Below the pieces are notes generated by a model that was not told where the DNA came from, searched no databases, and saw only the letters and a program-made list of their open reading frames with translations. Positions 24,733 to 33,413 of a stretch of 43,201 nucleotides of DNA are shown piece by piece (position 1 is the first letter of the stretch; every line of letters begins with the position of its first letter). The translations under genes were made by a program, and so were the position numbers. The stretch lies in NCBI GenBank assembly GCA_018607905.1, contig JABBAP010000044.1, positions 1-43,201 on the forward strand, written 5' to 3'. The stretch comes from Paracoccaceae bacterium. GTDB lineage: Bacteria; Pseudomonadota; Alphaproteobacteria; Rhodobacterales; Rhodobacteraceae.

Positions 24733-24762
24733 CGCCGCGCGATCTGAAACGATCTCGCGGCG
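24733..24762 (+). promoter_or_regulatory. Long hairpin between rplO and secY
   Basis: CGCCGCGCGATC (24733-24744) pairs with GATCTCGCGGCG (24751-24762), eleven pairs with one C.T mismatch, around TGAAAC. No T-run follows, so it is not a standard terminator. It sits in the 137-nt rplO-secY gap and could modulate secY mRNA. Confidence 0.5.
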
Positions 24763-24813
24763 TTCGTGTTTCACGCCCCTTATCGGGCGACTGTTCTTTA
24801 GAAAGGAACGTTC

Positions 24814-26178
24814 ATGGCGTCTGCTGCTGAACAAATGGCATCCAACATCAGTTGGGGGGCCTTCGGTAAAGCCAAGGAACTGCAATCGCGGATTTTATTC
24901 GCGCTGGGTTTGTTGATTGTGTATCGCATCGGGACGTTTATCCCTGTGCCTGGTATCGATTCAGTTGCGCTCGAGCAGTTTGTTGAAAGCGCGCAGCAAG
25001 GTGTGGGCGGCATTCTTAATATGTTCTCGGGCGGGGCGATTGGTCGGATGGCCATTTTCGCGTTGGGGATCATGCCGTATATTTCGGCCTCGATTATTGT
25101 TCAGTTGATGACGGCGATGGTTCCGGCATTGGAGCAGTTGAAGAAAGAGGGCGAGCAAGGCCGCAAAAAGATCAACCAATACACACGCTATGGCACGGTA
25201 GTTTTGGCGATGTTCCAGTCCTATGGCATGAGCCGTGGTTTGGAAGCGGGCGATTTGGCGTCTAATCCTGGGTTCTTGTCCTTCCAGTTGCCAGCGATGA
25301 TTACGCTGGTGGGTGGTACGATGTTCCTGATGTGGATCGGTGAACAAATCACTGCACGTGGTATCGGCAACGGTATTTCTTTGATTATCTTCGTGGGCAT
25401 TATTGCTGAGCTGCCAGCCGCGCTGGCACAGTTCTTTGCCTCTGGTCGTTCTGGTGCGTTGTCGCCTGCCGTGATCGTTGGTGTGATGATTATGGTGGTG
25501 ATCGTGATTGCCTTCATCGTTTACATGGAGCGCGCCTTGCGAAAGGTGCATATCCAGTATCCCAAACGCCAAGTCGGCATGAAGGTTTATGGCGGCGAAA
25601 GCAGCCACCTGCCGATCAAACTGAACCCAGCGGGCGTTATCCCACCGATCTTTGCCTCTGCGCTGTTGTTGTTGCCAACGACGATTTCAACATTCTCTGG
25701 CACGCAAACAAGCCCGTTCATGAACACGCTGTTGGCGTATATGGGCCCGGGTCAACCGTTGTATCTGGCGTTCTTTGTCGCGATGATCGTGTTCTTTAGC
25801 TATTTTTACACGGCCAACGTATCGTTCAAGACGGATGATGTTGCGGACAATCTGAAAAAGCAGAACGGTTTTGTGCCAGGCATTCGCCCAGGTAAAAAGA
25901 CCGAGGAATATCTGGATTACGTGGTTGCACGTTTGCTGGTTCTTGGCTCTGCATATTTGTGTGCCGTGTGTTTGTTGCCAGAAATTCTGCGCGCCCAACT
26001 GGCGATCCCGTTCTACTTTGGGGGTACGTCTTTGCTGATCGTTGTGTCCGTTACGATGGATACGATCACGCAGGTTCAATCGCATCTGTTGGCGCATCAA
26101 TACGAAAGCCTGATCGAGAAATCGAAACTGCGTGGTAAGAACCGTAGCAAGGCACGTGGCGGTCGTCGCGGTCGCTAA
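24814..26178 (+). CDS. secY: Protein translocase subunit SecY
   Basis: A 454-residue SecY with ten predicted membrane helices, forming the protein-conducting channel with SecE and SecG. Recognisable segments include GTFIPVPGID, FSGGAIGRMAIFALGIMPYISASIIVQLM, the large cytoplasmic loops (ALRKVHIQYPKRQ) and the C-terminal loop KTEEYLDYVVARLLVLGSAYL. The ATG at 24814 follows GAAAGGA. Typical in position after rplO. The C-terminus is basic (SKARGGRRGR). Confidence 0.98.
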   Translation: MASAAEQMASNISWGAFGKAKELQSRILFALGLLIVYRIGTFIPVPGIDSVALEQFVESAQQGVGGILNMFSGGAIGRMAIFALGIMPYISASIIVQLMTAMVPALEQLKKEGEQGRKKINQYTRYGTVVLAMFQSYGMSRGLEAGDLASNPGFLSFQLPAMITLVGGTMFLMWIGEQITARGIGNGISLIIFVGIIAELPAALAQFFASGRSGALSPAVIVGVMIMVVIVIAFIVYMERALRKVHIQYPKRQVGMKVYGGESSHLPIKLNPAGVIPPIFASALLLLPTTISTFSGTQTSPFMNTLLAYMGPGQPLYLAFFVAMIVFFSYFYTANVSFKTDDVADNLKKQNGFVPGIRPGKKTEEYLDYVVARLLVLGSAYLCAVCLLPEILRAQLAIPFYFGGTSLLIVVSVTMDTITQVQSHLLAHQYESLIEKSKLRGKNRSKARGGRRGR

Positions 26179-26201
26179 GATCAAAATAACCCAAGAATTT
26201 G

Positions 26202-26233
26202 AGGCCATGCTGATCCCAGTGTGGCCTTTTTTC
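26202..26233 (+). terminator. Terminator after secY
   Basis: AGGCCA (26202-26207) pairs with TGGCCT (26222-26227) around a 14-nt loop and runs into six T (26227-26232). It is a moderate terminator in the 165-nt secY-adk gap, so adk may have partly independent expression. Confidence 0.75.
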
Positions 26234-26343
26234 GTTGGCGGATTTTGATACTGCTGCGACGTGTATGCGCAAGTATACGATTCCTGATTTCGCTAGCTTG
26301 AAAAAGACGTTATCAATACGCTGCACTTCGAAGGGAATTTACA

Positions 26344-26994
26344 ATGAACATTATTTTGCTTGGACCACCGGGCGCGGGTAAGGGTACTCAGGCTGCCGTA
26401 TTGGTGGAAGATCGCAACATGGTTCAGCTGTCCACGGGCGATATGCTGCGGGCGGCGCGTACATCAGGCACTGAAATGGGTAAGATGGTTGCGGGTGTGA
26501 TGGATCGCGGTGAATTGGTAACAGACGAGATTGTAATCGGGTTGATCCGCGAACAGTTGGAAACGGCAAAGGCGGATGGCGGGTTCATTTTTGACGGATT
26601 TCCACGCACGCTTGCACAGGCGGATGCCTTGGGTGAATTGTTGCAAAGCGTTGGGCAGAAACTGGATACGGTTGTTGAGATGCGTGTCGATGACACGGCA
26701 TTGGTGGCGCGGATTACCGGGCGTTACACCTGCGGAAATTGTGGTGAGGGATACCACGACGAAGCGAAAAAGCCTGCAGTTGAAGGCAAGTGCGATAAAT
26801 GCGGCGGCTCTGAGTTTAAGCGCCGTGCGGATGACAATGAAGACAGCTTAAGAACACGTTTGATGGCGTATTACAAAGATACCTCGCCGTTGATCGGGTA
26901 TTACTATGCCAAGGGTCAGTTGCAGAGCATTGACGGGTTGGCATCGATTGATGATGTGAAATCTTCGATTAGTGGGGCGTTAAGCAACGTTTGA
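26344..26994 (+). CDS. adk: Adenylate kinase, zinc-LID type
   Basis: A 216-residue adenylate kinase (ATP + AMP to 2 ADP). The P-loop [10 protein letters not shown] is at residues 7-16, the AMP-binding segment at [11 protein letters not shown], and the LID carries four cysteines ([11 protein letters not shown]… GKCDKCGG), a structural zinc site common in many bacteria. DGFPRT and the arginines RITGRY and [13 protein letters not shown] complete the active site. A secY-adk order is typical of alphaproteobacteria. Confidence 0.98.
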   Translation: MNIILLGPPGAGKGTQAAVLVEDRNMVQLSTGDMLRAARTSGTEMGKMVAGVMDRGELVTDEIVIGLIREQLETAKADGGFIFDGFPRTLAQADALGELLQSVGQKLDTVVEMRVDDTALVARITGRYTCGNCGEGYHDEAKKPAVEGKCDKCGGSEFKRRADDNEDSLRTRLMAYYKDTSPLIGYYYAKGQLQSIDGLASIDDVKSSISGALSNV

Positions 26995-27014
26995 TTTGCG
27001 CGCGGTGCTGAGCC

Positions 27015-27041
27015 CTGCGGCGCGGGGTGCCTGCGGCGCGG
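27015..27041. repeat. Direct repeat CTGCGGCGCGG, REP-like
   Basis: CTGCGGCGCGG occurs at 27015-27025 and 27031-27041, followed by GGATATTTTTGGCCAGAAGA. It lies between convergent genes. From memory, a sequence ending GGCCAGAAGAA is frequent between genes in Rhodobacteraceae, but that cannot be checked here. Confidence 0.45.
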
Positions 27042-27061
27042 ATATTTTTGGCCAGAAGAAA

Positions 27062-28453
27062 CTAAAGCCGTTCGAGCAATCGGGCGGCTTTTTCTATTTC
27101 GGGGCCGAGGGGACGGTCGGTTGTTAGGAGTGGCAGCTCGTTTGACAGGGTCGCGACAATGGGCGCGGCGTTTGGGCCGAGGATTGGGTTGCGCAGGTGG
27201 ATGGCTTGCAGGGCGGTGCGTGCCTCTAGCCCGAGGAGGAGTTTGAGGGGCGCGGTGAGGGCGTGCAGTTTGGTGGCGGATTGCGGGGTCATGGGGGCCA
27301 CGTCTTCGACGCTGTCAGACACCGGGGCAGGTGGGTGCGTTGGGTGTGATTGGTTCTGGATATCGGCCAACAGGGCGGCGGCGGTTTTTTGGGCGGGGAC
27401 GAAGCCTGCGGATGCGCCGCCTGTGGGGGAGAGGTATTTTGGCAAGGCGGTGAGGTCTGGATTCATCAGGCGTTGAATGCGCTGAAGGCTGTCGTTTGCG
27501 ACGCGGGTGAGGGCAAGGATGGTTGTGTCGAGCGCGAGGGCCAGCGCGGGTGTGTGGAAGTTGGCGGTGGAGGTGAGCGTGCCGTCTGGCAGCAGGGCGG
27601 GGCTATCGGAGGTGGCGTTCAGTTCGGTCTCGAGGGTTGCGATAGCTTGATCCAGGGCGTGTTGTGCCGCGCCGAGTGTTGTGTGCGCGGTGCGAATCGA
27701 CAGTGCCTCTTGGATGCGGCGGGGGGTGTTTTGCGTGCCGCTGAGGTGATCGCGCAGCCACGCGGCGCAGGTGGTTTGGCCGTTGGCTGGACGCAGGGCG
27801 TTGGCGGCGGCTGATAGGACGTCACGATTGGCGTCATATCCGATGTAGGTGAGCAGGAGCGCGTGGTGGGCCATGCGCAGGGTGGTTTGGGCGGCTGTCA
27901 GGGCGTTGGCGGCGAGGGCGACGGTGAGGCCTGTGTGATTGATGAGCGCCATTGCGTCTTTGGCTTGCAGCGGTGGTGCGTTTGGGGCGTCGCAGATTTG
28001 CAAGGCCCACGGGGCGAGTTGGGTGAGGTCGCCAGCGCCGATGGAACCGTATTGCGGGATAGCTGGGGAGAGGCCTGCGTTAAAGCAGGTGATTAGGTGG
28101 GTGAACAGGTCGGGCGAGATGCCAGAGTGGCCTTTGGCAGCGGAGAGGATGCGGTAGAGCAGGACGGCGCGGCCTGTTTTTTCTGGGAGGTTTGGGCCGA
28201 CGGCGCTGGCGCGACCATTGAGGATTTGACGTTGGAAAGCGGTGATTTCATCAGTCGAGAGGCGATGGTCGAGGTTTGCGCCGAGGCCTGTGTTCAGACC
28301 GTAGATCGGTGCGTCGCCGCCGACAGCTGCATCAATGTGAGCGCGGGCCGTTTGCAAGGTTTGCGTGACTTGGGGCGCGACGGTGAGTTGGGTGGTGGCG
28401 TCAACGGCGGCTTGGAATTGCGCCAGCGTTATTGGGCCGCCGTCGATCAGCAT
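27062..28453 (-). CDS. HAL/PAL-family lyase homologue without the MIO serine
   Basis: A 463-residue member of the aromatic amino acid lyase family. Tyr51 lies in the conserved YGLNTGLGANLDH, and the GSIG loop is present. Where HAL and PAL have Gly-Ala-Ser-Gly-Asp-Leu, from which the MIO cofactor self-assembles, this one reads GAGDL (residues 139-143) with no serine. A standard MIO group cannot form, so normal ammonia-lyase chemistry is doubtful. It is shorter than usual HAL (about 510). It overlaps the upstream gene by one base. Confidence 0.75.
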   Translation of the reverse strand: MLIDGGPITLAQFQAAVDATTQLTVAPQVTQTLQTARAHIDAAVGGDAPIYGLNTGLGANLDHRLSTDEITAFQRQILNGRASAVGPNLPEKTGRAVLLYRILSAAKGHSGISPDLFTHLITCFNAGLSPAIPQYGSIGAGDLTQLAPWALQICDAPNAPPLQAKDAMALINHTGLTVALAANALTAAQTTLRMAHHALLLTYIGYDANRDVLSAAANALRPANGQTTCAAWLRDHLSGTQNTPRRIQEALSIRTAHTTLGAAQHALDQAIATLETELNATSDSPALLPDGTLTSTANFHTPALALALDTTILALTRVANDSLQRIQRLMNPDLTALPKYLSPTGGASAGFVPAQKTAAALLADIQNQSHPTHPPAPVSDSVEDVAPMTPQSATKLHALTAPLKLLLGLEARTALQAIHLRNPILGPNAAPIVATLSNELPLLTTDRPLGPEIEKAARLLERL

Positions 28454-29469
28454 CAGTAGAACCGCAGGCGTTGGCCGACGCCCATTGATTTTGCTTTGGT
28501 CAGCATGGCGTGGCCGAGCGCGATATCGGACAGGGACAGGCCGCGATGCCAGAACAGGATGGTTTCATCGTCAGATTCGCGTGCGGGTTTGACGCCTGCA
28601 ACGATCTGGCCAAGTTCAGCGTGCAAGGTTTCTGCGGTGATGCGTTTTGTGTCGACGTGTTCGCGCAAGCTGCCGAATTTGCCAAAGGCTTGGCCCCAAT
28701 CGTCCATCACGACTTTGGCCATGATATCGGTGAGGTTGAGTTCCACGGCGGACATGGTGCCGTAAGGGATGACGAGCGCACCCTTTTTGATCCATTCGGT
28801 TTTGAATAGAGGTGTTGGCTCGGACAGGCGCGAGGCCTCGACCATAATGTCTGCGCCTTCTAGGCAGTCTTGCCAGTTGTCGGTGACGATGATTTTGCGG
28901 CCCAAGTCTGCCTCTAACTTGGTGGCGAAGGCGTTGCGGCTCTCGGGGCGGCGGGAGTGGATGCGGACCTCGTCGAAATCAAACAGGTGGCAGAGCAGGC
29001 GGATGTTCCAATAGGCCGTGCCGCGCGCGCCGATGTGGGCGAGGATTTTCGGGTTTTTCGGCGCGAGATATTTTGCGCCGATGGCGGTGACCGCGCCTGT
29101 GCGCATGTCGGTGATGCCGCCTGCCTCGACTATGGCTTTGGGGGCGCCGTTGCGCGGATCAAACAGAGTGAGGAGGCCGTATTCAGAAGGGCGGTTGGTT
29201 TTGTAGTTATCGACAAAATCGCCGACGACTTTGGTGCCAGCCGCGTCGATGTCTTCGCCGATCCAACCGCGCAACACGTTGAAGTGGCCTTCGACCCCAG
29301 CGCGGGGATGGATGTGCATACGCGGTTCAATCGAGGTTTCACCGCGCCCTTGCATCGCGAGGCTGTCCTCGATTGCGGACAGGATTTCAGCGTCGGTGAG
29401 GTTGAGAGCCTCGATATCAAAGCGGTTGAGGAAATCGAGATAGACGGGGGGTGTGTTTTCTGGAGCCAT
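28453..29469 (-). CDS. Ornithine cyclodeaminase / mu-crystallin family protein
   Basis: A 338-residue protein of the OCD/mu-crystallin family. It has an N-terminal dimerisation part and a Rossmann core (KILAHIGARGTAYWNIRLLCHLFDFDEVRIHSRRPESRNAFA, with GARGTA as the NAD(P)-binding turn). Family members are ornithine cyclodeaminases, ketimine reductases or amino-acid dehydrogenases. Its substrate is undecided. Start 29469 has no clear ribosome site, and ATG 29529 adds 20 residues. The stop shares a base with the lyase start (TGATG), so the two form an operon. Confidence 0.8.
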   Translation of the reverse strand: MAPENTPPVYLDFLNRFDIEALNLTDAEILSAIEDSLAMQGRGETSIEPRMHIHPRAGVEGHFNVLRGWIGEDIDAAGTKVVGDFVDNYKTNRPSEYGLLTLFDPRNGAPKAIVEAGGITDMRTGAVTAIGAKYLAPKNPKILAHIGARGTAYWNIRLLCHLFDFDEVRIHSRRPESRNAFATKLEADLGRKIIVTDNWQDCLEGADIMVEASRLSEPTPLFKTEWIKKGALVIPYGTMSAVELNLTDIMAKVVMDDWGQAFGKFGSLREHVDTKRITAETLHAELGQIVAGVKPARESDDETILFWHRGLSLSDIALGHAMLTKAKSMGVGQRLRFY

Positions 29470-29589
29470 GCCAAATTGGTAGCGGGGAAAATTGGTGGGG
29501 GGAAGTGCGCGTTTGAAAAGGTGTGGCATTTCGATTGGAATTGTCTTTAGGTGAGTGCGGGAGAATTTCAGTTTAACAGGGAGACCGCC

Positions 29590-31287
29590 ATGACCCAGCC
29601 GTGGACAAAATACTATTCCGAGGATGCCAAGAATTTTGATATGGCAAATATGGGGGCGCAAACCTTTGGTGCGCTTTTGGACGCGGCGGCGGCAACGCAT
29701 GGTGATAAGCCTGCGATGACGACGATCCTGCCAACGGGCGCAGAGGCGACGATTTCGTACACCCAAATGAAGGCCGAGGCGGAGGCGTTTGCGGTGTATC
29801 TGCGCGGTGTTCTGAAGTTGACGGCGGGAGATACGGTTGCGGTGATGACAGCCAATTGCATTGGGTTTGGTGTGGCGTCGATGGGGATCGCCAAGGCGGG
29901 CTGTATCAGCACAAATGTGAACCCGCTGTATACCGCGCCAGAGTTAGAGCATCAGTTGAACGATAGCGGTGCCAAGGTTTTGGTGATCATTGATCTGTTT
30001 GGCGACAAAGTGGATGAGGTGATTAAAAACACCGGCGTTCAGCAGGTGATTACGCTGTCGTTGCTGGAGTATTTTTCAACGGTAAAGCGCGCGTTGTTGG
30101 GGTTTGTTTTAAAGCGGGTGAAGAAGGTTATTCCTGATATGGCAACGCCCCATATCACGCTGAAGGCCGCGTTGGCGGCCGGTAAGGCGGCATCGGGCGG
30201 TGTGGATATCGCGGAATATTCTGCGCATGTTTTGCCAACAGATGTGGCGTTGTTTCAGTACACCAGTGGGACGACGGGGCGCAGCAAGGGCGCAGAGCTG
30301 ACCCACCAATCGGTGATCGCAAATGCCTATCAGGCGGAGTTGATGACCGAGGATTTGATGAGCGGGACGGGCGAGACTGTTTTGGTGATCCTGCCGTTGT
30401 ATCACATCACGGCGTTCGCGCTGATCTTTGTGGCGGGGATGCGCACGGGCGCACACAGTATTATGATCCCGAGTCCGCGCCCGCCATCGAACCTGAAGGC
30501 GGCGTTTGAGAAGCATAAAATTACGTGGTTCACGGGGATTAACACGCTGTACGCGGCGCTGTTGGTGGAGCCTTGGGCCAAGAAAGAGCTGTTCAAGGAT
30601 GTGCGGTTCTGTGGGTCTGGCGGCGCGGCGCAGACCACGGGTGTGGCGCAGAAATGGGAAGATATGACAGGTATCCCGATCCGTCAGGGCTATGGCATGA
30701 CGGAATGTTGCGGTGTGCTGACGTTCAATCCAACGGACGACAATCGGCTGGGGTCGGTTGGGATACCTGTGCCGGGCATGGAGGTGCGGATCGTGGATGA
30801 TGCGGGCAAAGACGTGGCGCTGGGCGAACCTGGTGAAGTGATCGGGCGTGGGCCGACGGTAATGAAAGGCTATATCAATCGCCCCGAGGCGACGGCGGAA
30901 ACTATTGTCGATGGGTGGCTGCATTCGGGCGACATCGGGGTGATGGACGCCGACGGATTTATCGAGATCGTGGATCGAAAGAAGGACATGATTTTGGTGT
31001 CTGGGTTCAACGTATCGCCAAACGAGATTGAGGACACGATTTCCAAAATGGCGGGTGTCGTTCAAGTGGGTGTTGTTGGCATCCCTGACGAAAAGATGGG
31101 CGAAGCACCAGCGGCGTTTATTGTGCGGGCGGATGACAGCGTGACCGAAGAGAGCGTTGTGGAAGCATGCCGCGCTGGGCTGACGAATTACAAAATCCCG
31201 AAACGAGTGCAGTTTGTGGACGAGGTGCCAGTGACGTTGTCTGGGAAGGTTCTGCGCAGGCAGTTGCGGGATGAGTATTTGGGGTAG
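29590..31287 (+). CDS. Long-chain acyl-CoA synthetase-like AMP-binding enzyme
   Basis: A 565-residue ANL-superfamily ligase that adenylates a carboxylic acid and joins it to CoA. The phosphate-binding motif YTSGTTGRSKGAE starts near residue 224. Later come GYGMTECCGVLTF, the hinge GWLHSGDIGVMDADGFIEIVDRKKDMILVSGFNVSP, and the C-terminal catalytic lysine region (LSGKVLRRQLRD). Length and motifs fit fadD-like enzymes; the chain-length preference cannot be read. GGGAG is 7 nt before the ATG. Divergent from the OCD gene. Confidence 0.88.
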   Translation: MTQPWTKYYSEDAKNFDMANMGAQTFGALLDAAAATHGDKPAMTTILPTGAEATISYTQMKAEAEAFAVYLRGVLKLTAGDTVAVMTANCIGFGVASMGIAKAGCISTNVNPLYTAPELEHQLNDSGAKVLVIIDLFGDKVDEVIKNTGVQQVITLSLLEYFSTVKRALLGFVLKRVKKVIPDMATPHITLKAALAAGKAASGGVDIAEYSAHVLPTDVALFQYTSGTTGRSKGAELTHQSVIANAYQAELMTEDLMSGTGETVLVILPLYHITAFALIFVAGMRTGAHSIMIPSPRPPSNLKAAFEKHKITWFTGINTLYAALLVEPWAKKELFKDVRFCGSGGAAQTTGVAQKWEDMTGIPIRQGYGMTECCGVLTFNPTDDNRLGSVGIPVPGMEVRIVDDAGKDVALGEPGEVIGRGPTVMKGYINRPEATAETIVDGWLHSGDIGVMDADGFIEIVDRKKDMILVSGFNVSPNEIEDTISKMAGVVQVGVVGIPDEKMGEAPAAFIVRADDSVTEESVVEACRAGLTNYKIPKRVQFVDEVPVTLSGKVLRRQLRDEYLG

Positions 31288-31377
31288 GTGGGGGATGGGC
31301 AGCTACGCGGGGACTATGCTGCCACTGGTTGCAAAGGCATCAATGGCAGCTTTAAGAAATTGTCTTGCTAGAAGATG

Positions 31378-31875
31378 TCACGGCATCAACTGCGACCAAA
31401 TCATTCCCGCCACGTAAATTCCGACACCGAAGGACAAATGGGCGAACAGGCTGCGTTGTCGTGCGACCCAAGGCGATGGGGTCTTCGAAGCGGCCAATCC
31501 AAATCCAAAAGCAGGCTGCATTATGCAGAATGGCGCGCAAAGGCTCAGCCCTCCAGTGACAAGCGGGTACCCTAAACTCGGGGAGAGATACCAATTTGCC
31601 CCCATGAATGCGAACATCAGCAGAACGAAAAACACACCGATACCGTAGTGAAAAAACCAACCAACAGTCCGTTCGTAGCGCCGTGGAGGGGATTGCAGAA
31701 TAGTGTCATGGAAAAACTGGCCCTCTGGTAGCCCAATGATCCATCGGCCAACCAATGCGTAGTTTAAACTGGGTATCTTGAAAAAATACCTTTGAAGCCA
31801 AGCAAAGGCATCCATGAACGCCGTTGCGCCAATACCAATAACAACCGCAGCAATCGCTGCATCTATCAAGTTCAT
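31378..31875 (-). CDS. DUF2938-type membrane protein
   Basis: A 165-residue polytopic protein (about four or five hydrophobic segments; MNLIDAAIAAVVIGIGATAFMDAFAW; VGRWIIGLPEGQFFHDTI; GWFFHYGIGVFFVLLMFAFMGANWY) that resembles DUF2938. Its role is unknown. AGGAAG is 5 nt before ATG 31875. It is divergent from a MerR regulator across an intergenic dyad, the arrangement expected for a MerR target gene. Confidence 0.75.
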   Translation of the reverse strand: MNLIDAAIAAVVIGIGATAFMDAFAWLQRYFFKIPSLNYALVGRWIIGLPEGQFFHDTILQSPPRRYERTVGWFFHYGIGVFFVLLMFAFMGANWYLSPSLGYPLVTGGLSLCAPFCIMQPAFGFGLAASKTPSPWVARQRSLFAHLSFGVGIYVAGMIWSQLMP

Positions 31876-31922
31876 AATACTTCCTTTTTCTTGCGCTGAA
31901 TGCGGACCGAATATACTTTGCC

Positions 31923-31942
31923 ACTTCAAGTCAACTTGAGGT
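31923..31942 (-). promoter_or_regulatory. MerR-type operator dyad
   Basis: ACTTCAAGT (31923-31931) and ACTTGAGGT (31934-31942) form a near-perfect inverted repeat (one mismatch) around CA, like the SoxR-type CCTCAAGTTAACTTGAGG core. On the minus strand TTGACC overlaps the edge, so the dyad sits where a MerR protein would twist an over-long spacer. No good -10 follows. The dyad also covers the GAGG ribosome site of the regulator gene, suggesting autoregulation. Confidence 0.7.
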
Positions 31943-31947
31943 CAAGT

Positions 31948-32361
31948 ATGAAAACCATCGATATCGCTGAACTTTCACAGCAAACTGGACTACCCGCATC
32001 TACGCTGCGATATTATGAAGAACAGTCCTTGATCAGCGCGATCGGGCGAAGAGGTCTCCGGCGACTGTTCGACACTTGTGTCTTCCAGCGTCTTGCCCTT
32101 GTAGCATTAGGTAAGTCGGCAGGTTTTTCGCTGTCAGAAATCGCCGCGTTTCTTCTATCCAATCATACTTCATCCATTGATCGCGGCGCCCTCCGTGCAA
32201 AGGCCGACGAAATTGATCGCCAAATACATGTGCTGCAACAAGTTCGCGATGGTCTGCTACATGTAGCCAAATGCCCGGAACCAAGCCACCTAGAGTGTCC
32301 CAAGTTTCAAAAGATGATGCGTATCGCCGCCAAGAAACAAGCGCGAGCGGTAAAGCATTAG
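31948..32361 (+). CDS. MerR-family transcriptional regulator
   Basis: A 137-residue regulator with the MerR winged HTH at the N-terminus (MKTIDIAELSQQTGLPASTLRYYEEQSLISAIGRRGLRRLF) and a helical dimerisation region. Three cysteines (44, 109, 117), two of them in KCPEPSHLECPKF, could bind a metal or sense redox state. The ligand is not known. ATG 31948 is 5 nt after GAGG, which is inside the operator dyad. It probably controls the divergent membrane-protein gene. Confidence 0.88.
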   Translation: MKTIDIAELSQQTGLPASTLRYYEEQSLISAIGRRGLRRLFDTCVFQRLALVALGKSAGFSLSEIAAFLLSNHTSSIDRGALRAKADEIDRQIHVLQQVRDGLLHVAKCPEPSHLECPKFQKMMRIAAKKQARAVKH

Positions 32362-32440
32362 CCGACCTTCGCGCGCGGTGCAGCATCGGTCAATGTGGGC
32401 TCAAAGCGGACATTGCTTTCGTATTCTCACCCTAGCCCAC

Positions 32441-32469
32441 TTGACGAAACGCCACTTCCCCCGTAAGGC
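32441..32469 (+). promoter_or_regulatory. Candidate promoter of the rpsM block
   Basis: TTGACG (32441-32446) lies 17 bp before TAAGGC (32464-32469), a poor -10. The spacer contains CCACTTCCC at the same position as in the rpmC promoter, which is why it is listed. The real start point is uncertain. Confidence 0.4.
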
Positions 32470-32579
32470 ACGACTTCCTTAATGAATCGGTCATATTTCG
32501 CCCTCAGGGTGATTCGGCCAAAGCATTGAGGGAAATAGGCCCGATGCCACGGTGGCGTTGGGTTTTTGTTGTGAAAAAA

Positions 32580-32599
32580 GGTTCTGGAGAGACGGAACC
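32580..32599 (+). promoter_or_regulatory. Hairpin in the rpsM leader
   Basis: GGTTC (32580-32584) pairs with GAACC (32595-32599), extended by a T-G pair. It is a short stem about 24 nt before the rpsM start. No T-run follows. Any role in autogenous control of the alpha operon is inference. Confidence 0.35.
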
Positions 32600-32622
32600 G
32601 CAACCATGAAGGAAGACGCACT

Positions 32623-32991
32623 TTGGCACGTATTGCTGGCGTGAACTTGCCGACCCATAAACGGGTCCCAATCGCCCTCACATATATTCACGGTATCGGA
32701 CCAACCTCCGCTGCTAAAATTTGCGAAGAAACTGGTATCGACGTGACACGTCGTATCAACGAATTATCCGATGCGGAAATTCTGAAAGTTCGTGAATCAA
32801 TCGACGCTAACTTTGACGTAGAAGGTGACTTGCGTCGCGAAGTTTCCATGAACATCAAACGTCTGATGGACCTTGGTTGCTATCGCGGTCTGCGTCATCG
32901 TCGTGGTTTGCCTGTTCGCGGTCAACGCACCCACACAAATGCTCGTACTCGTAAGGGCCCTGCCCGTGCGATTGCTGGCAAGAAGAAATAA
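32623..32991 (+). CDS. rpsM: 30S ribosomal protein S13, TTG start
   Basis: A 122-residue S13 ([92 protein letters not shown]). The first codon is TTG, because no ATG or GTG lies in frame before the conserved MARIAGV and AAGGAAG (32609-32615) is 7 nt upstream. S13 contacts P-site tRNA. It heads the alpha-operon block, about 5.6 kb from adk. Confidence 0.97.
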   Translation: MARIAGVNLPTHKRVPIALTYIHGIGPTSAAKICEETGIDVTRRINELSDAEILKVRESIDANFDVEGDLRREVSMNIKRLMDLGCYRGLRHRRGLPVRGQRTHTNARTRKGPARAIAGKKK

Positions 32992-33005
32992 GGAGGGCTT
33001 GAATT

Positions 33006-33395
33006 ATGGCACGTGAAAAACTTCGCGCTAAGAAGAAGGTCAAAAAGAACATCACCACTGGTGTTGCTCACATTAACTCCTCTTTCAACAACACAAAGAT
33101 CCTGATTGCAGACGCCCAAGGCAACGCAATCTCTTGGTCTTCTGCTGGTACTATGGGCTTCAAAGGCTCGCGTAAATCCACACCTTATGCAGCACAGATG
33201 GCTGCCGAAGATGCGGCTAAGAAAGCGCAAGAGCATGGCGTGAAAACGCTGGAAGTTGAAGTTCAGGGTCCAGGTTCTGGTCGTGAAAGCGCACTTCGTG
33301 CGTTGGCTGCGGTTGGTCTGAACGTCACATCTATTCGTGACGTTACCCCGATCGCCCACAACGGCTGTCGCCCACCAAAGCGCCGTCGGGTTTAA
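33006..33395 (+). CDS. rpsK: 30S ribosomal protein S11
   Basis: A 129-residue S11 ([95 protein letters not shown]). It lies on the 30S platform at the E-site mRNA. It is 14 nt after rpsM with AGGAGG upstream. No rpsD follows (it lies elsewhere in many alphaproteobacteria). Confidence 0.98.
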   Translation: MAREKLRAKKKVKKNITTGVAHINSSFNNTKILIADAQGNAISWSSAGTMGFKGSRKSTPYAAQMAAEDAAKKAQEHGVKTLEVEVQGPGSGRESALRALAAVGLNVTSIRDVTPIAHNGCRPPKRRRV

Positions 33396-33413
33396 TTCGA
33401 CAACATATTCTTA

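Noticed and set aside
27159-28459. Large open frames on the + strand opposite the HAL-like gene
   Set aside because: They are shadows of a GC-rich gene on the minus strand: Gly/Val/Cys-rich, overlapping and without ribosome sites.
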